From: Thiohalocapsa halophila | GTDB taxonomy: Bacteria > Pseudomonadota > Gammaproteobacteria > Chromatiales > Chromatiaceae | Assembly (NCBI RefSeq): GCF_016583825.1 | Contig: NZ_NRRV01000012.1 | Location: 1-64,000 of the forward strand | Reading direction: 5' to 3' | Length of the DNA stretch: 64,000 bases | Shown here: piece by piece, positions 15,616-22,152 of the stretch | How the letters are laid out: each line of letters begins with the position of its first letter | Numbering within the stretch: the stretch's first letter is position 1 | Notes under the pieces: model-generated | The model's database searches: none | Told to the model about the DNA's origin: nothing | The model's input: the letters and a program-made list of their open reading frames with translations, nothing else | Program-made: the position numbers and the translations under genes

Positions 15616-18043
15616 CGCGCACCTCCGTGGCGGCCGCGTTGGGCCGGGGCTGATGGTCGTCCGGCTCGCGGGCGGCCGCGGCCGTCGCGGGCTCGAAGTG
15701 CAGCACGCTCGCTTGCGCGCTGCCGGCGGCAGCGGAGCGCTCGCCGGCGGCGTCGCCCGGAGCCGATGCCGCCAACGCCGGCGTCGTGGCGGAGGTCGAC
15801 GAAGGTCCAAGCGCAGGCCGCGGCCGCCGGCCCCCGCCCAGTGCGGCATAGCCGAGGATGCCCACGGTGCTGCCGTTGTGGATGGTGGCCGCCGCCACCG
15901 GCGGCAGCAGGCCGCCCACCGCGAGGCCCATGGTGGCGGTGTTGATGCCGAAGGCGGCGACGGCGCTGCGCTTGAGCACCGCCTGGGTGCGCCTGGCGGT
16001 GGCGAAGGCGGTCACCAGCCCGTCCAGCTCCGGGCGCATGAGCACCACCTGCGCCGCCTCGCGGGCGAGGTCCGCGCCGTTGGGCATGCTGATGCCGACA
16101 TCGGCGCTCACCAGCGCCGGGGCGTCGTTGACACCGTCGCCGAGGAAGGCCACACAGCCGCCGGCGGCCTTGATCTCGTCAATGGCGCCGGCCTTGTCTT
16201 CCGGCTTCAGCTCCCAGTGCACCGCGTCGATCATCGGCAGCGCGCGGGCGAGGGCGCGCCCGGCATCGCGGTGGTCGCCGGTGAGCACCACGGTGCGGGC
16301 GACGCCGAGGGCCTTGAGTGCCGCCAGCGCGGCGGGCGCCTCCGGGCGGATGCGGTCCCGGAGGGCGATGAGGCCCACGAGCCGGCCGGCGCGGGCGACG
16401 AAAAGCACGGACTTGCCGGCGCCGTAGAGGCTGCTGCTGACGGCGTCCGCGGCGGTGCAGTCGACGCCTTCGTCGTCTTCCAGGAAATGGCGGCTGCCCA
16501 CCAGCACGCGGGCGTCGTCCACATAGGCCGACACGCCGTGGGCGACGATGAAGTCCACCTGGCTGATGGGGGGCAGCGCCAGCGCGCGGGCGGCGGCCTC
16601 GGCCACCACGGCCCGCGCCACCGGATGGTCGTAATGTTCCTCGGCGCCGGCGGCGAGGGCCAGCAGGGCGTCTTCGGGGAGGTCGCCGAAGGGGATGAGG
16701 TCCGCCACCTGCATGTCGCCGGTGGTCAGTGTGCCGGTCTTGTCGAGCACCAGGGTGTCCACCCGATCCAGGTCCTCCAGCGCCTGCGCGCCCTTGAACA
16801 GCACGCCGGCGCGGCTCGCGGCGTAGAGGCTGCTGCGCACCGCCACCGGGTTGGAGAGCTTGATGGCGCAGGAATAGTCCACCGTCAGCACGGAGGCCGC
16901 CCGGGCGAGGTCGCGCGTCAGCGCGAACACCCCCAGACCGGTGGCGAAGGTCAGGGGCACCAGCTTGTCCGCGAGCTTGGCGCTGCGGGTCTCGCCCGTG
17001 GAGCGGCTGCGCAGGGCGGTTTCCAGAAAGCGGTTGATGCGCGCCATGGAGGTCTCCGCACCCACCTGCTCGGCCTGGATACGGATATGCCCCTCGTGGA
17101 TGACGGAGCCCGAGAGCACCGGGCTGCCGACGGTCACCGGCACCGGCAGCGACTCGCCGGTGAGGCTGGCCTGGTCCACTGCCGCCTCGCCGTCGCTCAC
17201 CCGACCGTCCACCGGGATCAGCTCGCCCGGGCCGCAGGCTACGGTGTCGCCGAGCTGCACCTCGGCGATGGGCACCTTGGTCTCGACGCCGTCGCGGTGC
17301 ACCCAGACGGTGTCGGTCTGCGGGGTGAGCAGGCGCTGCAACAGCGCGTTGGAGCGCTGCTCCGAGGTGGCCTCCACGTACTCGCCCCAATCCAGCAGGG
17401 CGCCGATGGCGTTGGCCGTGAAGAAGTCGCCGCGCAACAGCGAGAGCAGCTTGGCCGAGCCGTCCAGCACGTCCACCCGCACCCCGTCCTCGATCAGCGT
17501 CGTGGCGCCCTTGGCGATGGTGGGCGCCGCCAGGGTCCAGCTCACCGCCAGGCGCAGCGGCAGCGGCAGCAGCGGTGTCGCCAGGGCGAGCACGGATGTG
17601 GCGATGGCGCGGAAGGGGTCCGGCGGCTGCTCGCGGACTGCATCCGGGCGGAAGGCGTCCGCGGGGAGATTGGTCAGTGCCTGCAGCAGGCGCGTGCGCG
17701 TCGCGGCCCGCCCGTCGTAGTCGACGACGACGCTGTGCGCGCCCTTGTTGATGCGCAGGGCGTCCACGCCGGAGAGGGCCGCGAGCAGCGCGCGCAGATA
17801 GGCGAGGTCCAGGCAGGGATGGGCGAGCACCCGCCCGCGCAGGCGCAGGCGCTTCGGCTGCTCGTTGACAATCCGGAAGACGGGCTTGGCGACGGGGTGG
17901 CAGCGGCGTCTGGACACGAAAGACTCTGTGCGGCGGGTGACCCGTCGCTCGCCGCCCGCGGCGGCGGGCTCGATGCAGGCGGGCCGGTTGGTTGGAAGCA
18001 CGGTTTTGGCGCGCGGCGTGCTCATGGCGCGCGGTGTGCTCAT
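15599..18043 (-). CDS. P1B-type metal ATPase with SCA motif (FezB-like)
   Basis: The 814-residue P-type ATPase has TGES (actuator), DKTGTLT (phosphorylation), HP locus (HYDHPVARA) and GDGVNDAPAL. The membrane metal site reads DYSCAIKLSNP, so the usual CPC/SPC is SCA. As I recall, this is typical of the P1B-6 group that includes ferrosome FezB. The N-terminus carries an Arg-rich HMA-like segment (KRLRLRGRVL, NKGAHSVVVDYDG). The last 90 residues are low-complexity. The first codons are duplicated, so the start may be 18043 or 18025. A Fur-type box lies upstream. Confidence 0.8.
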   Translation of the reverse strand: MSTPRAMSTPRAKTVLPTNRPACIEPAAAGGERRVTRRTESFVSRRRCHPVAKPVFRIVNEQPKRLRLRGRVLAHPCLDLAYLRALLAALSGVDALRINKGAHSVVVDYDGRAATRTRLLQALTNLPADAFRPDAVREQPPDPFRAIATSVLALATPLLPLPLRLAVSWTLAAPTIAKGATTLIEDGVRVDVLDGSAKLLSLLRGDFFTANAIGALLDWGEYVEATSEQRSNALLQRLLTPQTDTVWVHRDGVETKVPIAEVQLGDTVACGPGELIPVDGRVSDGEAAVDQASLTGESLPVPVTVGSPVLSGSVIHEGHIRIQAEQVGAETSMARINRFLETALRSRSTGETRSAKLADKLVPLTFATGLGVFALTRDLARAASVLTVDYSCAIKLSNPVAVRSSLYAASRAGVLFKGAQALEDLDRVDTLVLDKTGTLTTGDMQVADLIPFGDLPEDALLALAAGAEEHYDHPVARAVVAEAAARALALPPISQVDFIVAHGVSAYVDDARVLVGSRHFLEDDEGVDCTAADAVSSSLYGAGKSVLFVARAGRLVGLIALRDRIRPEAPAALAALKALGVARTVVLTGDHRDAGRALARALPMIDAVHWELKPEDKAGAIDEIKAAGGCVAFLGDGVNDAPALVSADVGISMPNGADLAREAAQVVLMRPELDGLVTAFATARRTQAVLKRSAVAAFGINTATMGLAVGGLLPPVAAATIHNGSTVGILGYAALGGGRRPRPALGPSSTSATTPALAASAPGDAAGERSAAAGSAQASVLHFEPATAAAAREPDDHQPRPNAAATEVRDADFA
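18008..18043 (-). repeat. 18-bp tandem duplication at the ATPase start
   Basis: ATGAGCACACCGCGCGCC is followed directly by ATGAGCACGCCGCGCGCC, giving two in-frame start codons. It is probably a recent slippage duplication. The start cannot be decided from sequence because no clear ribosome-binding site precedes either copy. Confidence 0.7.
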
Positions 18044-18464
18044 GGCTCGCGGTGTGCGTCACGCGGCCACCAAGACTCTCAAAGTATACGTCCGTGTCGA
18101 TGCGAACGCTACGCAATCGCATATCAACGCTGTCGTAGCTCATGCGCCGTCTGAGACCGCGAGCCGCTGTGCACGCTGGATGCGCGGAGCACTCCCTTCG
18201 CCGGCCTTGTTGACAGGCCTGCGTCGGATGCCTAACCTATATGCGAAGCGTTCGCATTCGCGATCTACTGCGGATCAAGTCCGCCGCGCATCGCTGCCGA
18301 GGTCGAGCCGCGAGCCGAAACGTCCAACACAAGTTCGCTTACCGACTCCCCCAGCCGAATCGCCGACGCACTGCGACCTCATCCCCCGGGGCGCAGTGCA
18401 GGTCAGCCAACGGGGTCGCGCCGTGCCAACCGAGCCTGCGCCCGCGCGCAGAAGGAGACCCGAG
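18044..18464. other. divergent promoter region of the fez-like cluster
   Basis: The region lies between the leftward ATPase and the rightward small-protein gene. It contains the Fur-type box listed separately. No gene is supported here. The rest is GC-rich without obvious hairpins. Confidence 0.5.
18240..18258. promoter_or_regulatory. Fur-type box between ATPase and small-protein genes
   Basis: TATGCGAAGCGTTCGCATT contains the perfect palindrome ATGCGAA-GCG-TTCGCAT. It lies about 200 bases from each divergent start and could control both directions. Confidence 0.68.
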
Positions 18465-18839
18465 ATGTCTGATCTTGACGCCGCTGTCCTGAGCCACACG
18501 CCGATGCCCGGTGTTGTTCGATCCCGCGGCGGGGATTATCGCGGCAGGGATGCCGCTCCCACTGCCTCGCGCCTGCCCGGGGAGGCGGCGCGGGAGTCGG
18601 TGCCGGCGGCGCCGGAGGCGCTGCCCGTGGACGCGCTCAAGGCGCGCATCGCCGACATGGTGCGGGGCTATGTGGCCCGGCGCTCGCCGCAGCTCGCGCG
18701 CCGCATCGCCGATTACAGCGGCGCGCTGGCCCTGCATCCGGCGCTGCGCGATCAGCCCGAGCAGCGCACGGCCTTCTGCCGCTTGAACCGGCATTGGTAC
18801 CTGCTCGCCGCACAGTGCCCGGCGGCCGCCGGCACCTGA
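18465..18839 (+). CDS. small helical protein of unknown function in fez-like cluster
   Basis: The 124-residue protein is not recognised by family name. The N-terminal 50 residues are disordered and partly encoded by a REP-like repeat. The rest (DALKARIADMVRGYV through FCRLNRHWYLLAAQ) is a conserved-looking helical domain, also present as a relic at 11725-11912. AAGGAGA lies six bases before the ATG. It shares the divergent Fur-box region with the ATPase, so an iron-linked role is inferred only from position. Confidence 0.65.
   Translation: MSDLDAAVLSHTPMPGVVRSRGGDYRGRDAAPTASRLPGEAARESVPAAPEALPVDALKARIADMVRGYVARRSPQLARRIADYSGALALHPALRDQPEQRTAFCRLNRHWYLLAAQCPAAAGT
18540..18562. repeat. REP-like sequence inside a coding region
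   Basis: The 23-base sequence (CGCGGCA, then GGGATGCCGCTCCCAC) is one base different from a REP copy at 45651-45673. Here it lies in frame within the variable N-terminus of the small helical protein. Confidence 0.6.
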
Positions 18840-18926
18840 GCCGACCCGAGCCCGTCGGAATCGCCGCGGCGGCGCCCGCTCGGCGCCGCCCGGCCGCAAC
18901 AGCGACATCGAGCAGGAGACCAAGCC

Positions 18927-20150
18927 ATGTGCGAAACGGCGAGAAACGGGGCACTGCCTCTGCATGGGTCCGACCCGCAAGCGGCGGCAACCCTGCACGT
19001 ACCGACGTCGCTCCAGCAGGCGCCGGCCGAGCCAGCGTCGAGCCGCAAAGCCGGCGGCGGCCGGCCGCGGCTGTGGGACTTGCCGCACAAGTATCACTGC
19101 CCCGTCATCGGCACCTGCCTGCACGTGGACGAGCTGCGCCGGCTGGGAAAGAAGTCCGGCTGCATGCCCACGCACGAGCTGAGCGACTTCGAGGTGCATG
19201 TGAGCTTCGTCGCCGCCGCCGAGAGCCGCAATGCCTTGTCCCAGGCCGTGCAGCGCACCCTGGAACGGCGCTACACCGCGGTTGTGAAGCGCTTTGCGCG
19301 CGCCCGAGCGCCGGCAGACTTGGAGCATCTGTGGCGCGAGGCCTTAGCCAACGGCGAGGTCCAAGGGGCCTTTTGGGCCGTCATGTCCCATCCGCATGCC
19401 CCGCCGGAGCTGCGCACCCGCGCCTATGAGGACGTGCACATGCTCTCGCACCAGATCGGCGCCGGGCTGAATGCCGACCTGAAGGCCCTGGCCGAGACCC
19501 GCGAGACCCTGGCCCGGGTGCGCCGGGAGAGTGCGGCGGCAGCGGCCCGCGCCGAGCGCGCGCTGGCCGAGAAGGATGCGCGGCTGGCGCAGGCCGGGCA
19601 GCAGCTGGCCGACTTGGCCGGGGTCGAAACGGCGCTGGAAGCGGCCCGTGGGCGGCTTGCGGCCCTGGAATCCGGGGCCGAGCTCAAGGCCTTGCGCGCG
19701 CGCGTGGATGCGCAGGACCAGGAGATCGCGATGCTGCGGCAGCGGGCGCGGGAGCACGCGGCGCAGGTGACGGGGCTGGAGCGCCTGCTCGCGGGGTCTG
19801 AGCAGCGAGGCTCGGAGACGGCGGCCGAGCTTGCGGAGCGGGAGGCGTCGCTGCGCGCGTTGGTGGAGCGCTGCAACGGTGAGCTGGTGCGTCACGACGG
19901 CGGCCTCGAGGACAATCGCTCCCGGCTCGAGTCGCTGCTCGCCAGCGCCGACGCCGTGATTTGCCCCTTGGACTGCGTGAGCCATGATGCGTCCCTGCGC
20001 ACCAAGCGTTTCTGCAAGCGCTACGGAACACCCTGCGTGATGTTGAAACGCTCGGGCGTCGGCGCCTTCGCGCTGGCGCTGTCTCAGCTCACCGCCGCCG
20101 CCCGCGTGCCGGGTCAGTCAGAGGCCTCTGCGCGCCTAATCCAAGCCTGA
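18927..20150 (+). CDS. DUF2325 domain protein with coiled coil
   Basis: The 407-residue protein has an N-terminal segment LWDLPHKYHCPVIGTCL with conserved Cys/His. A long Ala/Glu/Arg coiled coil spans about residues 185-330. The C-terminal DUF2325 domain holds DAVICPLDCVSHDA, FCKRYGTPCVML and SGVGAFALAL. The function of the family is unknown. The Cys and His suggest metal or redox sensing, which is inference. AGGAGA precedes the ATG. It lies 87 bases after the small helical gene and is probably in the same transcript. Confidence 0.7.
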   Translation: MCETARNGALPLHGSDPQAAATLHVPTSLQQAPAEPASSRKAGGGRPRLWDLPHKYHCPVIGTCLHVDELRRLGKKSGCMPTHELSDFEVHVSFVAAAESRNALSQAVQRTLERRYTAVVKRFARARAPADLEHLWREALANGEVQGAFWAVMSHPHAPPELRTRAYEDVHMLSHQIGAGLNADLKALAETRETLARVRRESAAAAARAERALAEKDARLAQAGQQLADLAGVETALEAARGRLAALESGAELKALRARVDAQDQEIAMLRQRAREHAAQVTGLERLLAGSEQRGSETAAELAEREASLRALVERCNGELVRHDGGLEDNRSRLESLLASADAVICPLDCVSHDASLRTKRFCKRYGTPCVMLKRSGVGAFALALSQLTAAARVPGQSEASARLIQA

Positions 20151-20230
20151 CGCAGGCTACGCCTGAGGCAGTCCGCCCGCTGCGGCTGTGTGCCGTGGCG
20201 TCGCCGACGCCCGGGTCGGCGCGCGCCACG

Positions 20231-20494
20231 CTAGAAGACTCGGCGGCGGTGTCTGCGCCTTGCGGGGCGCGGCGTCTGGGCGGCGGCTTCGCGCAGCAAT
20301 GCCCAGCGCCGCTGCCGCGGGCTCGGTTGCTGGGGCGCCGTGCGCAACAGTGCCCGGGCGAGCCCCCGCACCCAGCCGCGGGGGCCGCGGCCGGCATCGC
20401 GCGGCTCATGGTCGGCCTCTCGGGCGTCGGCGGCTTGCTGTTCCCCTCCCTGCTGGCCTGGGTGGTAGGCCTCGTCATACCGGGGCAGGAGCAT
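20231..20494 (-). CDS. small basic protein behind a Fur-type palindrome
   Basis: An 87-residue ORF starts MLLPRYDEAYHPGQQGG, becomes acidic, and ends highly Arg-rich. It has a plausible ribosome-binding site (GGAGAG) and its ATG lies 57 bases downstream of the strongest dyad in the region, which is the main reason to call it. No family was recognised and there is no membrane segment. Codon composition in this GC-rich DNA does not exclude a chance ORF. Confidence 0.4.
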   Translation of the reverse strand: MLLPRYDEAYHPGQQGGEQQAADAREADHEPRDAGRGPRGWVRGLARALLRTAPQQPSPRQRRWALLREAAAQTPRPARRRHRRRVF

Positions 20495-20550
20495 TGGTCT
20501 CTCCACGCTTGCAGTGACTGTGACGGTGCGATGGCCGTGCTCGAGATACT

Positions 20551-20575
20551 ATTGCGAATAGCAACAATTCGCAAT
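20551..20575. promoter_or_regulatory. Fur-type palindrome, 9-7-9
   Basis: ATTGCGAAT and ATTCGCAAT form perfect inverted arms around a 7-base spacer AGCAACA. The inner 19 bases (GCGAAT-N7-ATTCGC) have the dimensions of a Fur box and nearly match the dyad before the HMA gene. Confidence 0.68.
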
Positions 20576-20904
20576 ACATTTGGAGCGGGTCTTTTGGCTG
20601 CGGCTTGCGCGTCGGCGTTGGGCCGTGGGTGCTGGCGGCGCTGGGAGTCCCCTGCCCAGGCTCGGCGGCCTTGTGCGCGAAGACGGACTGCTGCGTGGCT
20701 GCCGGGGGCTTGTCTGGGGGGAGAGCGTCACTCGTGGCGAAGCCCAAGGAGACGAGAGATTGGGGGAGGTCGCCGCGCAGCCGGGGGCAGCCACGCCGGC
20801 GCGCCGCGCTGACGCCATCCAGCCCCGGGCGCAGCCTGATGCTGCGCTCGCGGTGGCTGCTTGGCGTGGTAGAGCCGATGCCCTGTCGGCAGATCAGCCC
20901 GCGG
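20576..20904. other. intergenic, no gene supported
   Basis: GC-rich sequence between the palindrome and the end of the HMA gene. ORFs here on both strands look like composition shadows. No hairpin or repeat stands out. Confidence 0.4.
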
Positions 20905-21258
20905 TCAGACCAGTGCGCCCACCAGGGTCCGCGCGGATTGCTCGACGGCCTTCTGCATGGCGGCGCCGACCAGGGCCTTGCCGAACGTCTCGCCCATCTG
21001 GCGTACGTGGGCGTTGTCGCGGCGCACCGGTGCCATGCAGCCGAGCTCTTCGAGCGTGGCGAATAGGGCGGCGCGGGACACGTGCTCCGGGTCGTACTGG
21101 ATGATCAGGCTGGCCGCGCGCGGCTTGATCTCGACGCTGCGGACGCCGTCCATGGCGAGCAGCCGGTCTTGCGCGGCATCGGCGCGCTCGCCATAGCACT
21201 GGAAGGCCCTGGAACGGATACGGATGCGGCCGGGGACGTGATGGATATACTGGCTCAT
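20905..21258 (-). CDS. HMA-fold protein, FezC-like
   Basis: The 117-residue protein opens MSQYIHHVPGRIRIRSRAF and continues SVEIKPRAASLIIQYDP, the Arg-rich HMA_2-like fold without the CxxC copper motif. Such proteins occur beside SCA-type P1B ATPases as FezC-like components of ferrosome loci. The same RIRIR/RLRLR signature occurs in the N-terminus of the ATPase nearby. The C-terminus (FGKALVGAAMQKAVEQSA) is an amphipathic helix that could touch a membrane. A Fur-type box lies 33-57 bases upstream. Confidence 0.65.
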   Translation of the reverse strand: MSQYIHHVPGRIRIRSRAFQCYGERADAAQDRLLAMDGVRSVEIKPRAASLIIQYDPEHVSRAALFATLEELGCMAPVRRDNAHVRQMGETFGKALVGAAMQKAVEQSARTLVGALV

Positions 21259-21290
21259 GGACTGCGATCTCTAAGCTTGTTACAAAGCGC

Positions 21291-21315
21291 ATGGCGAATA
21301 CGAACAATTCGCATT
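21291..21315. promoter_or_regulatory. Fur-type box between HMA gene and cupin
   Basis: GCGAAT, seven bases (ACGAACA), ATTCGC: perfect 6-base arms with the same spacer length and nearly the same spacer as the dyad at 20551. It lies between divergent starts and probably controls both. Confidence 0.68.
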
Positions 21316-21432
21316 ATAGGGCAAACGACGCCGGACGCAAGTAGCGCGTCAGCGCAAGCGCTTCGGCCAGCTCAACCCTCGGCAGCGGGCCGGGGAGACG
21401 CCAGCACTGGCTCATCAGTTGGAGAACCCGTC

Positions 21433-21810
21433 ATGACCGATCATCAGTGGCTCCTCTTTGAACTGCCCACACTCCTCGCCAAGATCGAGCCCGGCAGTCC
21501 ACGCTTTCAGGAGGTTCTGCGCACGCCGTCGCTGAGCTGTTCCATCTACCACCTGCCGGCGGGCTCCACGCAGATGCAGAGCGCCCACGAGGAAGACGAG
21601 CTCTATCTGGTGCTGGAGGGGCGGGCGCGGCTGCGGGTCGGTGCGGAAGACCAGCTGGTGCAGAAGGGCTCGATCATGTACGTGCACACCGCCTGTGATC
21701 ACGCCTTCTTCGACATCGAAGAGGACCTCACCGTGCTCGCCTTCTTCGGTGCGCCACTGCGCCTCGCCCAGCGCGGCAGCGCTATTCAGGCCGACCCTGA
21801 TCTGCTCTGA
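21433..21810 (+). CDS. cupin domain protein
   Basis: The 125-residue single-domain cupin has motif 1 around QMQSAHEEDELYLVLEG and motif 2 around SIMYVHTACDHAFFDIEEDL. His and Glu positions are compatible with one metal ion. The substrate is unknown. GGAGAA precedes the ATG. It is divergent from the HMA gene across a shared Fur-type box, so it is probably iron-regulated. Confidence 0.72.
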   Translation: MTDHQWLLFELPTLLAKIEPGSPRFQEVLRTPSLSCSIYHLPAGSTQMQSAHEEDELYLVLEGRARLRVGAEDQLVQKGSIMYVHTACDHAFFDIEEDLTVLAFFGAPLRLAQRGSAIQADPDLL

Positions 21811-22152
21811 CACCCGGTCTTTGCCGCCGCTGCTCTCCTGGCAAGTGCGGAGCGCTGCGGGGTAAAACCCTGTGATTCACATCCTTGAATGCAAGCTTAG
21901 CCTTCGTAAGCTTGCGCGCAAAACATTAGAATGTTCCGATTCTATATATTGAGTGCGGTACCTGCTCTTGGTGTCGCACCTGCGGAGCGGATGTCCGCAG
22001 CCCGTTAACACCTTGCGGCAGCCAAATCTCAAGGAGCGAGTCGTCCGCTGCCGCCGGCTCCGCGCTGCCGCCGAGGCAGGCTCCGAAACGACTCGGAGCA
22101 CGGCAGCGCCGCCCAGAAACGCCCCCAGTCACCCCGCAGCCCGGATGTCCCT
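21811..22152. promoter_or_regulatory. soeA upstream region with two dyads
   Basis: AT-richer than its surroundings around 21870-21960. It contains GCAAGCTTA-N7-TAAGCTTGC at 21891-21915 (perfect 9-base arms) and TAGAAT-N6-ATTCTA at 21927-21944. These are candidate regulator sites for the sulfite dehydrogenase operon. Neither resembles the Fur-type boxes. No gene is seen. Confidence 0.45.

Noticed and set aside
15524..18154. 876-codon open frame on the plus strand opposite the P1B ATPase
   Set aside because: The ATPase has every catalytic motif on the other strand. This frame is a His/Gly/Arg-rich shadow.
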